Assembly (NCBI GenBank): GCA_022710385.1 | Contig: JAKLGZ010000001.1 | Coordinates: 1-64,000, forward strand | DNA length: 64,000 bases | DNA from: Methanoregula sp. | GTDB taxonomy: Archaea; Halobacteriota; Methanomicrobia; Methanomicrobiales; Methanospirillaceae | Reading direction: 5' to 3' | Part shown: positions 56,032 to 64,000 of the stretch, piece after piece | Layout: every line of letters begins with the position of its first letter | Numbering within the stretch: the stretch's first letter is position 1 | Notes under the pieces: generated by a model | What the model saw: only the letters and a program-made list of their open reading frames with translations | Told to the model about the DNA's origin: nothing | Databases searched by the model: none | Position numbers and translations under genes: made by a program

Positions 56032-56991
56032 ATGGATGCTATCCAGGTAACCAGCCTCACCAAAAAGTTTTCCGACCTTGTCGCGGTCGACAACGTGAGT
56101 TTCACCGTCCGGCCCGGTGAAGTATTCGGGTACCTCGGTCCGAACGGCGCCGGAAAGACGACAACGATCCGGATCCTCACCGGGATCACGACTCCTACAT
56201 CCGGCACGGCACGGATCTTCGATCTGGATATCGTTTCCGATACCATCAGGGCACGCCGGCAGATGGGGATCGTGTACGAGACCTCGAACGTGTATGATGA
56301 CCTGACCGCATGGCAGAACATGATGTTTGCCGGCGAACTCTACAACGTCGGAAAGAAGGACCGGGAAGAGCGGGGATCTGCGCTTCTTGCAACCTTCGGC
56401 CTCCTGGAGCGGAAGGGGAGCCGGGTCCACGGCTTTTCAAAGGGGATGAAACGGCGTCTCACCCTTGCGATGGGTCTGATCAACGATCCAAAACTCCTCT
56501 TCCTGGACGAGCCAACCTCCGGCCTTGACGTCCAGAGCAACCTTATCATCCGGGAGGTACTCCAGGACCTCACCAGCCGGGGAGTGACCGTCTTTCTCAC
56601 CACCCACAACATCGAGGAGGCAAACGTCACCTGCGACCGGGTCGCCATCATCAACAAGGGACGGATCGCCGCCATCGATTCCCCGGAACGCCTCAAAAAG
56701 ACCATCCAGAGCGTTCAGTCCATAGAAGTGGCCTTCGAGAAGGGCATCAACGAAGCCCTCACATCGCTTGCCCGCCTCCATATGGTGAGTGAGGTGCGGA
56801 AAGAAGGGGACAAGATCAGGCTGTATACCGATGACCCGACCACCCTCCTCGAAGAGATCATGGAGTACTCCCGCGTCCACCAGAACCGGGTGGTGAGTGC
56901 GACCACCAGGGGACCAACCCTGGAGGATGTCTTCATCCACCTGACCGGGCTCCAGGCACCGTCAACTGGAGGAGGGGGAAATGGCAGATAA
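56032..56991 (+). CDS. ABC transporter ATP-binding protein (DrrA/CcmA type)
   Basis: This 319-aa protein has Walker A G-P-N-G-A-G-K-T-T near 38-46, the ABC signature as a family variant F-S-K-G-M-K-R-R near 136, Walker B L-L-F-L-D-E-P-T near 155, and a T-T-H-N switch. The C-terminal 90 residues form the extra domain typical of DrrA-like exporters. It energises the permease encoded next, with which it overlaps by 11 nt. The substrate is unknown; drugs, lipids or polysaccharides are the usual cargo. Confidence 0.93.
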   Translation: MDAIQVTSLTKKFSDLVAVDNVSFTVRPGEVFGYLGPNGAGKTTTIRILTGITTPTSGTARIFDLDIVSDTIRARRQMGIVYETSNVYDDLTAWQNMMFAGELYNVGKKDREERGSALLATFGLLERKGSRVHGFSKGMKRRLTLAMGLINDPKLLFLDEPTSGLDVQSNLIIREVLQDLTSRGVTVFLTTHNIEEANVTCDRVAIINKGRIAAIDSPERLKKTIQSVQSIEVAFEKGINEALTSLARLHMVSEVRKEGDKIRLYTDDPTTLLEEIMEYSRVHQNRVVSATTRGPTLEDVFIHLTGLQAPSTGGGGNGR

Positions 56992-57739
56992 CCCGGGAGG
57001 AAGCCAGATCCCTGCCGAAGCCAGGGCAGCATGGGCGATCGCCAAGAAGGACATGGCCATCTATTACCTCAAGCCCAACATCATCGTATCCGGCCTGCTC
57101 TTTCCCCTGTTCATGTTCCTCGCGTTCGCTTCAGGAAAGAACGTCCCTCTCGGCCTCCTGATCCCAGGACTGATCTCAGTCACCCTCCTCTTCTCTTCAT
57201 CGACAATCGAACCGGTCTCGATCCCCATCGAACGCCGGACCAAAACCTTCGAACGGCTGATATCCGCACCGGTCTCGCTCCATGCGATCGTGTTTGGCGA
57301 GAGCCTGTCGGGATTCATGTACAGCCTCGGGATCGCGCTCGTCCCGCTCATCGTTGGAATCCTCGCATTCGGAACAGGCATCCCGCATCTCCTCTCGCTC
57401 ATCGGCGGCATGCTCCTTACCGCCCTCTGTTTTTCGACAATGGGTACTCTCTTTGCTGCATACCCTACCGAGAGCCCGGGGGATATCATGTCGATGTTAA
57501 ACCTCGTCCGGCTCCCCCTCATCTTCGTATCCGGGACCTTCATAGCCCTTGAGGCCATGCCTCCGATTGGAAAGGCGATCTCCTACTTCTCTCCCCTCAC
57601 CTACGGCAATGACCTGATCCAGGCGGCATACGGGAACCCCGCACATTTCAGCCCGGTGCTTGATATCGGCATGCTCCTCCTGTTTTTTGTCATTTTTCAG
57701 CTGATCGCCCACCATTTATACGCAAGGTTCAATGAATGA
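56981..57739 (+). CDS. ABC-2 type transporter permease
   Basis: This 252-aa protein has an N-terminal amphipathic helix (A-W-A-I-A-K-K-D-M), then six transmembrane helices. The conserved E-R-R-T-K-T-F-E-R-L near residues 83-92 and the P-L-T-Y-G-N-D-L near 205 are typical of ABC-2 permeases that pair with DrrA-type ATPases. It forms an exporter with the upstream gene. The stop is followed by divergent sequence; no third component is in the operon. Confidence 0.92.
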   Translation: MADNPGGSQIPAEARAAWAIAKKDMAIYYLKPNIIVSGLLFPLFMFLAFASGKNVPLGLLIPGLISVTLLFSSSTIEPVSIPIERRTKTFERLISAPVSLHAIVFGESLSGFMYSLGIALVPLIVGILAFGTGIPHLLSLIGGMLLTALCFSTMGTLFAAYPTESPGDIMSMLNLVRLPLIFVSGTFIALEAMPPIGKAISYFSPLTYGNDLIQAAYGNPAHFSPVLDIGMLLLFFVIFQLIAHHLYARFNE

Positions 57740-58078
57740 GACCGGCTACGGCGGTGACATTTTTATTAAAATCGTGAACCGGGCCAGGAAAATGCAGGAA
57801 AATGCGGTCTTTTTGCCGGGATCGATTCTGGAGAAGACCTCTCTCCTGGCATAAATTTCATACAAATTGTCGATAAAACGCTCTTTATTCGAGCATAACG
57901 TATGGAAATGCCGGATAATTTTCATTCGAAACAGGGGGAGCACCTCTTCATTTGCAATGCCTCCTTCGTCTCTGCAGAGCACTCATCTTCCACCGATCTA
58001 GGATGTTCTGTCGATCTCTGGGAGGGGAATTTTAAGGCACCCATACCTTTATGTCTCCTTATTGCTATCCCGCTCATT
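57740..58078. other. Intergenic region with a TATA box for the GYD gene
   Basis: This 339-nt stretch includes a T5-A-T2-A4 patch just after the exporter stop (57770-57782), a possible terminator. TTTAT at 58048-58052 is centred 29 nt before the ATG at 58079, as expected for a leaderless gene. A minus-strand frame (57746-57982) is A/T-rich and not convincing. Confidence 0.4.
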
Positions 58079-58369
58079 ATGCCACTCTTCATAATCCTGG
58101 GGAAATTGTCTGACAAGGCGATTGAGAAGATGAAGGAAGCAAAGAAGCGGGATCTAAAGGCGGAGCAGATTATCCATGCAGCCGGGGGGACCCTCCTCAG
58201 TCATTATTACACATTCGGCCGGTACGACTTCGTTACCATCGTCGAATTGCCATCCACCGAAGTCCTGGCAAAGGTAGTGGTGGAGATTGCCAAGTGCGGG
58301 ACGGTCAGCACCGAGACTATGGCAGCCATCCTGCCGGAACAGATGTATGCCATGGCCAGGGGAACGTGA
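58079..58369 (+). CDS. GYD-domain protein
   Basis: This 96-aa protein opens M-P-L-F-I-I-L-G-K and has the G-R-Y-D motif (in Y-T-F-G-R-Y-D-F) near residue 48 that names the GYD family (PF08734), a small ferredoxin-like alpha/beta fold of unknown role. Start 58079 was chosen because it gives the normal family length and has a TATA element 29 nt upstream; a longer frame from 57902 adds 59 unrelated residues. The end M-A-R-G-T is short and polar. Confidence 0.85.
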   Translation: MPLFIILGKLSDKAIEKMKEAKKRDLKAEQIIHAAGGTLLSHYYTFGRYDFVTIVELPSTEVLAKVVVEIAKCGTVSTETMAAILPEQMYAMARGT

Positions 58370-58445
58370 AAAATAACATGGATCCTCTGAATGCCACAAG
58401 CATAAAAGATGAAAATGCCGGAGGCATTTCCTATGAGAGAATCTC

Positions 58446-59333
58446 TCAATCCGGAAGGGTGAAGATGTGGATGGACTGGTCTTTCCTGGTACATCTCCCG
58501 GGCTGATCATGCTTTGCTTTGTCCGATACCACCACCAGCCGGCCGTTGCCAAGCCAGGCGACCCCTTCCAGGTTACAGTAGATACTCCTCCCTTTCTCAT
58601 CGCGAGGGAAGAGATAGGTCTGGCCATCATCTTCGAAGAGATCGTCCCACTCCCCACCTTCTGAACGGATATGTCCTGTCCACAGCGCCGATGAAGCCTG
58701 CGAGAGTACGGTTAAAGAACCATTATGGAGAGCGAGACTGACATAGTCCCTGTAACGAACCGCCTTCGGCAGCGTGATCGTGCCGCCATGCTCCCATTGT
58801 TCCGCACCCTGTTGAAAGACCTGTATTCTTCCTTTTCCCGGTTTTGCACCCTTCTCACCGCCCTTACAATCATTTCCCTCACAGAGGCACAGGAGATATT
58901 CAACCCCCCCATGGTGCATGATCGATAAGCCTTCAAATCCTTTATTGCCTGTCCTGATCGGGAAGTTCAGCCAGCAACTTCTGATAAAGGAGAATGATTT
59001 GTCAAATTCATCGATACGGGGCAGATAGGTATCCTCACCTGTTTTGACGGCCTCGATAAGGCAGAACAAGTGGCCCGTTGATGACTGGAATGTGATATCT
59101 TCATAACCGCTACCGGTGCCCTTCAGATGGATCAGCGCAGGCTCCTCAGCTATGTATCTCCAATCAGGCCGGATGCGTAAAAGGGATGGGAGATCGTCAA
59201 ATATGATGTGAAGGTATCCATCCTTCAGAGATACTCCACTGGCTTCAAAGTGCTGATCATCCCTCCCTTTGACAAGGTCTTTGATCCTGGCCTCATACAC
59301 GAGCTCAAGGAATGATCCTTTATCCGGATTCAT
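58446..59333 (-). CDS. Phytase-esterase-like beta-propeller protein
   Basis: This 295-aa cytoplasmic protein without a signal peptide has repeated beta segments and two sequence marks, N-K-G-F-E-G-L-S-I near 125-133 and R-L-V-V-V-S-D-K near 268-275, as in the esterase-like-activity-of-phytase/SdiA-regulated propeller groups. Cys pairs (C-L-C-E-G-N-D-C) lie near 147-154. I cannot name a substrate. The 3' end overlaps no other gene. Confidence 0.6.
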   Translation of the reverse strand: MNPDKGSFLELVYEARIKDLVKGRDDQHFEASGVSLKDGYLHIIFDDLPSLLRIRPDWRYIAEEPALIHLKGTGSGYEDITFQSSTGHLFCLIEAVKTGEDTYLPRIDEFDKSFSFIRSCWLNFPIRTGNKGFEGLSIMHHGGVEYLLCLCEGNDCKGGEKGAKPGKGRIQVFQQGAEQWEHGGTITLPKAVRYRDYVSLALHNGSLTVLSQASSALWTGHIRSEGGEWDDLFEDDGQTYLFPRDEKGRSIYCNLEGVAWLGNGRLVVVSDKAKHDQPGRCTRKDQSIHIFTLPD

Positions 59334-59493
59334 CGTTCACCCCTGCCCGGATGTCTATCACGGGAGGTATATTACCTTATAGGATCCAGGGGCTCCTCAT
59401 TGTTCTGAACCCGGGTGAGGACGACAAGTGTTTTTTCCACCCACTTGTCATTTTTTCATTATCAGGAAAGAAAGTAGCAGGAAATGGCGTAAT

Positions 59494-59700
59494 ATGATTC
59501 CTTCACCAGCGATTGGGGGTTGGCTGGAATCGTATGAGGAAAAGGGATCAGGTCAATGGATCCGGCCAGTTTCTATCCCATCCATCCGGACAAGAGCGGA
59601 ACAGATAAGCCTGAATCAGAAGAGGTTTATGCTGGATACCCTAAGAGACTGGGACGCTGAAGAAGATGACAGAGACACCTACCCTCCCTTCCATCGATGA
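59494..59700 (+). CDS. Possible small protein coupled to the following gene, 68 aa
   Basis: This frame overlaps the start of the gene at 59666 by 35 nt. It reads I-P-S-P-A-I-G-G-W-L-E-S-Y, then R-A-E-Q-I-S-L-N-Q-K-R-F-M-L-D-T-L-R-D-W, a plausible helix, and ends in charged residues. An AGGA lies about 12 nt before the ATG. It is either a short upstream gene or an N-terminal portion joined to the next by a frameshift. Confidence 0.35.
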   Translation: MIPSPAIGGWLESYEEKGSGQWIRPVSIPSIRTRAEQISLNQKRFMLDTLRDWDAEEDDRDTYPPFHR

Positions 59701-60124
59701 GGAGCCGTTCATGGTTGAATCGGAGACAGTGAATGCCATCAGGGCCAGGGCACCGCTTGAGGCGATCATCCTGGATTTTATGCTGATCGACGGGAGGGCT
59801 GTCGTGGTCGACATGACCCTGGAAGAGGTCCGGGAGGGAATCAAGGCACGGTATGAAATCGATCCCTTCGAGGATGCACATCAACCAAGGGCAGCCAAGG
59901 AAGCCCCTTCGATAGTCCCATATGTCGCAGGGATCTACAGTACCGCTGAAGTGGCAAAGATTATCGCCACCAGGCTGATCGACGCCGGATTCCCCGTCCT
60001 GGTGGAACAACTTCCCGAGGCTCCTCCTGATGCTGATGTAATTGGGACACCGGAAGGAGGGTTGGTGCAGGATCACCAGGGTCCGGTCTGGGTGATAAGC
60101 ACCGGGTATGCCGGGAGGAGTTAG
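59666..60124 (+). CDS. Uncharacterised protein, paralogue of 46291-46728
   Basis: This 152-aa protein has an N-terminal half unique to this copy (V-N-A-I-R-A-R-A-P-L-E-A-I-I, then V-V-D-M-T-L-E-E-V) and a C-terminal half (about 85-150) shared with 46291-46728: V-A-G-I-Y-S-T, D-A-D-V-I-G, and the block D-H-Q-G-P-V-W-V-I. The two occur in different contexts, so they form a small family peculiar to this or related genomes. It has no signal, helix or metal motif. GAAGAAG precedes the ATG. Confidence 0.7.
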   Translation: MTETPTLPSIDEEPFMVESETVNAIRARAPLEAIILDFMLIDGRAVVVDMTLEEVREGIKARYEIDPFEDAHQPRAAKEAPSIVPYVAGIYSTAEVAKIIATRLIDAGFPVLVEQLPEAPPDADVIGTPEGGLVQDHQGPVWVISTGYAGRS

Positions 60125-60135
60125 GACCTACGCTG

Positions 60136-60141
60136 TTTTTT
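60136..60141 (+). terminator. T6 terminator after the uncharacterised gene
   Basis: A T6 run lies 12 nt past the stop at 60124. Confidence 0.45.
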
Positions 60142-60204
60142 GGGATTTTACCATCGCATTGATGGGATACGGTGGAGATAACCGTGAATTCTCAAAAAAT
60201 CTCC

Positions 60205-60753
60205 TTATTCAAACCTCACCACTTCCGGCAGTTTCACTTCCAGTACCTTCTTCTTCTCAAAGAGTGTGAACGGTTCCGGATTCTCCTTCTCATGGCCGCA
60301 ATAGGCAAGGGTCACGAACGCCTGCATGATGCCCGATTGGAAACCGGTGATTTCATCCTTTTTCATTCGGAGAGCCAGGTCATCCAGTTTGACTGTTGAC
60401 GTCACCCGGAACCAGTAGGTAGTGGTCCATACGTCGAATGCTCCTGACTTCACGATGAAATCAATCCTCGGATAGATGGGTTGCAGCGACTGCTCATACG
60501 TCGCTCTGATTTCACGCTCTCCTTCGAGTTGCTGGATGGAGACCTGAACGAGGCCTTTGCTCAGCTCTTTTGAGATACAGGTCGTCAGGGTATTGATCAG
60601 CTGATCCTGGGCATCCTTCTCTCCAAGCCCTGTTCTGATGGTCCAGGTAATAATCTCCGTGAAGTCTTCCCTGTGGCTGCTCTTTACCAGCCCGGTTATT
60701 GCCTTATCAATCATTTCGGAATCCACAACCGGGTTTGTCAGTGAAACGTTCAT
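60205..60753 (-). CDS. Uncharacterised protein coupled to the PKD surface gene
   Basis: This 182-aa soluble protein lacks a signal peptide. It is a mixed alpha/beta sequence: an N-terminal helix set (M-I-D-K-A-I-T-G-L-V), a central W-x-R pattern and later strands (Y-P-R-I-D-F-I-V-K-S, W-T-T-T-Y-W-F-R-V-T-S), with one Cys. Its ATG overlaps the stop of the PKD-protein gene by 4 nt, so the two are co-translated. The function is unknown. Confidence 0.65.
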   Translation of the reverse strand: MNVSLTNPVVDSEMIDKAITGLVKSSHREDFTEIITWTIRTGLGEKDAQDQLINTLTTCISKELSKGLVQVSIQQLEGEREIRATYEQSLQPIYPRIDFIVKSGAFDVWTTTYWFRVTSTVKLDDLALRMKKDEITGFQSGIMQAFVTLAYCGHEKENPEPFTLFEKKKVLEVKLPEVVRFE

Positions 60754-62639
60754 CTTTCATCACCTTCTTTCCAGATCCCTGACTTGACCTCAACCGTGAT
60801 ATCAGGAAATTCTTCCTGCCTTCCCATACCCCCAGCGTCGAATTCCAGTCCGCTGTCAGTGGTAATATGGAACTCTGGTATGGTACGCCTGCGGTTGATT
60901 ATCTGCTGGCGGATATACCAGAGAGCGATGGCAGTACAGATAATAATCAGTGACCCGCCAGTAATCGGCAGGACAGGGAATGGCGATTCCGCTACCACGG
61001 TCACCACTGCCCGGTCTGATCCCCCGTGCGGATCGGTCACCACAAGTGAGACCTGGTAGGTCCCCTCTTCCTCGTAGGTGTGCGCCGTTGTCCGGCTACC
61101 TGCTATGAATCCATCCCCGAAATCCCAGGAATAGGTGAGGTTTGTATCGTCCGGGTCAGAGGAACGCGATCCGTCAAAGGTTACCTTCAAGGGTACGGTT
61201 CCACTCTCCGGTGAGAGACGTATCATGGCAACGGGAGGCTCGTTTCCGACCATGATTGCCACCTCGTCCTGATCGGCGGCTCCCTTGTCATCGGTCACTG
61301 TGAGGACTGCAGTATAGGAACCCGGATCCTGGTACTGGTGGCTTGTGCTTGCGGTCTGCTCACCAGAGCCATCGCCAAAATCCCAGGAAAAAGACCTGAT
61401 CTTCCCGTCCGGATCATAGGAAAAGGTACCATCAAAATTGACCGTCAGGGGATCCGGGCCCGAAGCAGGGGTACCACGTGCATCAGCAATCGGGGGGGTG
61501 TTGTCCGTCCGTATGATGAACGAGGAAGTTCCCGAAGAGCCCTGGTTGTCAGTAACCGTCAGGATCACACGGTACTCCCCTGGCTGGCTGAAGGTATGAT
61601 CCGCTGCTGGTCCGGTCGCTGATTTCGAATCTCCGAAGTTCCAGCTGTAGGATCTGATGGAACCGTCCTCGTCATAGGATCGTGAACCGTTGAAATGAAC
61701 AGAGAGGGGTGCCTTCCCCGAGGGAGGGGTGGCATCGATGAGAGCCCTGGGGGCGAGGTTGGTAACCGTAAATGGTGTCTCTGCGCCATCTGCCTGGCTT
61801 TCAGCCCGGACCGTGTAGCTCCCCGGTGCAGTATCCGCGGGAATGATGAACGATGCCGTAAAAGAACCCATAGTCCCGCTCCTTGTCATGGGAATATCAC
61901 GCGTGATTTCAATCCCGTTGAAGAACAGGATTATCCGGAACGCTCTCTTCTCGTCATAATAAAATGAACTTCCGGTCACTGTCACCATGCTGCCCGCTTT
62001 CCCTGAAAGAGGGGATACCATCAAGGTCGGCTCGTAGACAGTAATTGTTCGTTTTCTTGCATTGTTTCCTGCCATGTTGGTGACTGTCAGCGTAACCGAG
62101 TAAGTGCCGTTTTTCCGGTACGTATGCGATGGATTCGGCAGCGTGGAGGTGCTGTCATCCCCGAAACTCCACCACCATGATGTCGGCGAACCTGTTGAAG
62201 TGTCGGTAAACTGCACCACCAGGGGTGCAGGGCCTGTGCCGGAAGCAGGATCCATCGCAAAGTTCGCAACCGGGAGCGTCACCACCGTAAATGTTGCAGT
62301 TGCCGCTTGAGAACCCCGGACGGCCTGGACAGGGTAGGCCCCGGGAGGGATACCGGAGGGAACCTGGAATGGGATGGTAAAAGAGCCGCCCCCGTAGGCG
62401 CTGGCAACCTCAATCCCATTGAACCTGATGACCGTCTCCGGGGGAAATTCTGGATCTCCTTCTTCAGAAAACATGCTCCCAGCTGCTTTTGCCCAGCTTC
62501 CGGCTTTTCCTGATGACGGTGACAGGACCAGCGAAGGGCCAGCGGTTGCCACCTCTGTCACCATGGCACCAGTCGCGGAAGTGATCAGAAGACCAACCAG
62601 TACTATCACAAGGAGTGCCAGGATCGGATTTCCTTTCAA
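60750..62639 (-). CDS. PKD-domain surface protein with C-terminal membrane anchor
   Basis: The protein has 629 residues from the provisional TTG start at 62639, which gives a clean signal helix (L-A-L-L-V-I-V-L-V-G-L-L-I-T-S-A). The frame stays open to 62876 but that part has no signal, so a start at TTG is likelier. Then come an S-G-K-A-G-S Ig-like module, a PKD domain (S-W-W-W-S-F-G-D-D), a second S-G-K-A-G-S module and three more PKD domains ending near residue 540, each with a Y-x-W-D/N-F-G-D turn. A transmembrane helix near 560-580 and a cytoplasmic tail of about 50 residues end the protein. Confidence 0.8.
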   Translation of the reverse strand: MKGNPILALLVIVLVGLLITSATGAMVTEVATAGPSLVLSPSSGKAGSWAKAAGSMFSEEGDPEFPPETVIRFNGIEVASAYGGGSFTIPFQVPSGIPPGAYPVQAVRGSQAATATFTVVTLPVANFAMDPASGTGPAPLVVQFTDTSTGSPTSWWWSFGDDSTSTLPNPSHTYRKNGTYSVTLTVTNMAGNNARKRTITVYEPTLMVSPLSGKAGSMVTVTGSSFYYDEKRAFRIILFFNGIEITRDIPMTRSGTMGSFTASFIIPADTAPGSYTVRAESQADGAETPFTVTNLAPRALIDATPPSGKAPLSVHFNGSRSYDEDGSIRSYSWNFGDSKSATGPAADHTFSQPGEYRVILTVTDNQGSSGTSSFIIRTDNTPPIADARGTPASGPDPLTVNFDGTFSYDPDGKIRSFSWDFGDGSGEQTASTSHQYQDPGSYTAVLTVTDDKGAADQDEVAIMVGNEPPVAMIRLSPESGTVPLKVTFDGSRSSDPDDTNLTYSWDFGDGFIAGSRTTAHTYEEEGTYQVSLVVTDPHGGSDRAVVTVVAESPFPVLPITGGSLIIICTAIALWYIRQQIINRRRTIPEFHITTDSGLEFDAGGMGRQEEFPDITVEVKSGIWKEGDER

Positions 62640-62922
62640 TTTTTTTGACCCGTTGCTGCCTTCCCGATAGAGACAAACTCCAGAGATTCTTCTTGTGGAC
62701 TCTTTTTCCTCCCACAAGCCTCCGGGGAGGTGATTGTGACCTCCAGGACGTGTGGAAGAAGAGGGAACGAAATGTCCGGAGGGGTATATTCCGGTTGAAA
62801 TGCAGGCCATAGAAGCATCCCCCTCTTGAGGGGTGGTTATTTTTTTTGGGATATTAAGGGTGCCGGTTGCTCCCAAGGTATCATATCACCTGGGGAAGAA
62901 TAGAGAACAACGAAGCTCTGAA

Positions 62923-63636
62923 ATGACCCTGGTTGTGAATGAAGTCCGCGCGAAGTCCATCCTCTCCCCCTCGAAGATACATCGTTACGTTGTCAATCCC
63001 TATACCGGCTGCCAGCATGGATGCACCTACTGCTATGCCCGCTTCATGAAACGGGTGACAGGACACAAGGAACCATGGGGCGAGTTTGTCGATGTGAAGA
63101 TCAATGCACCGGAATTACTGGAGAAGGAGATACGAAGGAAACAACGGGGGACCGTATGGGTAAGCGGGGTGTGTGACCCGTACCAGCCCCTGGAAGAACG
63201 GTATCGGCTGACCAGACAGTGCCTGGAGATCCTGGCCCGGAACGAATGGCCGGTGATCATCCAGACCCGTTCTCCCCTGGTCCTGCGTGACATCGACATT
63301 ATCAGGGAGGCCAGTGGGTTCGAGGTTGGCCTCTCGATAACCACTGCGGATGAAGAGATACGGAAGATCTTCGAACCAGAGGCGCCGCCAATACCGGAAC
63401 GGATCGCCGCCCTCGGGAAATTACACAGCGAAGGGATCAGGACTTTTGCGATGATCGCCCCGCTGCTCCCTGGAGCTGAGGGGCTTGCCCCACTTCTCAA
63501 AGGAACGATTGACTATTGCATTGTTGACCGCATGAACTATCACTACGCTGATTGGGTGTACCGGAAATACGGGCTTGAGTTCGCCCTTACGGATGACTTC
63601 TTCTCCCGGATGAACCAGGAGCTCTCTTCTCTGTAA
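62923..63636 (+). CDS. Radical SAM protein, spore photoproduct lyase-like (SPL) family
   Basis: This 237-aa protein has the Fe-S cluster motif C30-x3-C34-x2-C37 in Y-T-G-C-Q-H-G-C-T-Y-C-Y, which is the SPL-type spacing, followed by V-W-V-S-G-V-C-D-P-Y-Q-P. The catalytic partial barrel and length fit archaeal SPL-family proteins, some of which act on DNA or other substrates; lesion repair is not proven here. ATG 62923 was chosen because the family core starts at M-T-L-V-V-N-E; a longer frame from 62833 adds 30 residues. It is divergent from the PKD gene. Confidence 0.88.
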   Translation: MTLVVNEVRAKSILSPSKIHRYVVNPYTGCQHGCTYCYARFMKRVTGHKEPWGEFVDVKINAPELLEKEIRRKQRGTVWVSGVCDPYQPLEERYRLTRQCLEILARNEWPVIIQTRSPLVLRDIDIIREASGFEVGLSITTADEEIRKIFEPEAPPIPERIAALGKLHSEGIRTFAMIAPLLPGAEGLAPLLKGTIDYCIVDRMNYHYADWVYRKYGLEFALTDDFFSRMNQELSSL

Positions 63637-63970
63637 CAGAACCCGGCAATCGAAAACAAATGCTGAATAAAATTTTGCGGAACTCCAGGGACTGTCTGTT
63701 CCGCCAGACCGGGCGGTGAATGAGGGAACTCTGGTTGATTCGCCTCTCCCGATCCCCTCTGCCCCTCTCAACAACAGCATCCTCACAATAGGTACATTGG
63801 TGGTGCTATTGTCTGCATGCCTGTCATGCGATAGTTTTATTCCAACGATCACCATATCCGCTATCGGCTCTGGAAGTACCACAGGAATTGATCGGGAGAT
63901 TTGGATTCCCCCTCTTTTTAATCGCAGCAGAAACGATCAGAGCAGATATTCCAGCAAGAGGTATGATGCA
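63637..63970. other. Intergenic region after the radical SAM gene
   Basis: This 334-nt stretch has a T5 run at 63915-63919 in TTTTTAATC and no supported gene. A minus-strand frame over this region has poor composition. Confidence 0.35.
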
Positions 63971-64000
63971 ATGACAAAATTCTACATGAAATGGAAGATG
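63971..64000 (+). CDS. Possible 5' end of a gene running out of the window
   Basis: ATG 63971 follows AAGAGGT (63957-63962) by about 8 nt and the frame stays open to the window end: M-T-K-F-Y-M-K-W-K-M. Too short to identify. Confidence 0.35.
   Translation, partial: MTKFYMKWKM

Noticed and set aside
57746-57982. 78-codon minus-strand frame between the exporter and GYD genes
   Set aside because: It is A/T-rich, unlike the coding DNA here, and covers likely terminator and promoter sequence.
63421-63882. 153-codon minus-strand frame over the end of the radical SAM gene
   Set aside because: It lies antisense to the conserved radical SAM gene over much of its length and has no family features.

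Overview
The window looks like a chromosomal segment of a methanogenic archaeon, most likely order Methanomicrobiales (inference). The DNA is moderately GC-rich. Several genes have archaeal TATA-like boxes 26-31 nt before the start codon, which suggests leaderless mRNAs. The gene content fits too: a DUF3821 surface protein, NHL/PKD/KNH-type surface proteins, tiny CxxC zinc proteins, a PF09826-type beta-propeller lipoprotein, an iron-sulfur flavoprotein, an EFR1-type flavodoxin-ferredoxin and a fused trpEGDCFBA operon. I saw no rRNA, no convincing tRNA, no insertion sequence, no CRISPR array and no prophage. One marker of decay is a paralogous phosphoribosyltransferase broken by a single missing base.

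Layout. 1-7.9 kb: the tail of a KNH-repeat surface protein, small secreted or zinc-binding proteins, a matrixin-type protease, rubrerythrin, a cyclophilin lipoprotein and a zinc-ribbon protein that flank a 17-bp tandem repeat, a CxxC protein, a BASS-type transporter and an intact phosphoribosyltransferase. 8.3-19 kb: a beta-propeller lipoprotein, a Cache-HAMP-SpoIIE phosphatase, a DUF3821 surface protein, the broken phosphoribosyltransferase, a DUF4382 lipoprotein coupled to a HIT protein, and a 43-aa acidic protein. 19-27.8 kb: a DUF1269-like protein, a GMC oxidoreductase, a small surface protein sharing a module with the DUF3821 protein, a serpin lipoprotein, a voltage-gated K+ channel, a double substrate-binding-domain lipoprotein and an EFR1 protein. 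27.9-34.3 kb: the seven-gene tryptophan operon, every junction overlapping, preceded by a TATA box and a TGTAC/GTACA palindrome. 34.5-40 kb: an alpha/beta hydrolase, a small membrane protein, a TIM-barrel isomerase, secreted proteins, a decayed TPR fragment and an iron-sulfur flavoprotein. 40.7-46 kb: a 1777-aa NHL/TIG/KNH mosaic surface protein. 46.3-56 kb: an uncharacterised small protein coupled to moeA, then on the opposite strand two giant overlapping genes, a VWA protein and a double-AAA ATPase. 56-64 kb: an ABC exporter pair, a GYD protein, a phytase-like propeller protein, a second copy of the uncharacterised family, a PKD surface protein with a coupled partner, and a radical SAM (SPL-like) enzyme.

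How the genes work together. The trp operon is a complete chorismate-to-tryptophan pathway. About a dozen genes encode exported or lipid-anchored proteins with repeat beta domains, so much of the window serves the cell envelope. Sensing and signalling candidates are the SpoIIE phosphatase and the double SBP/Cache lipoprotein. Oxygen and redox functions are rubrerythrin, the iron-sulfur flavoprotein and the EFR1 protein. The best candidate for an undescribed system is the VWA plus double-AAA pair at 48.2-55.8 kb. It has the architecture of a MoxR/VWA-type remodelling machine but carries about 1500 residues of sequence I could not assign to any family. All family calls were made by eye from motifs; no database search was run.
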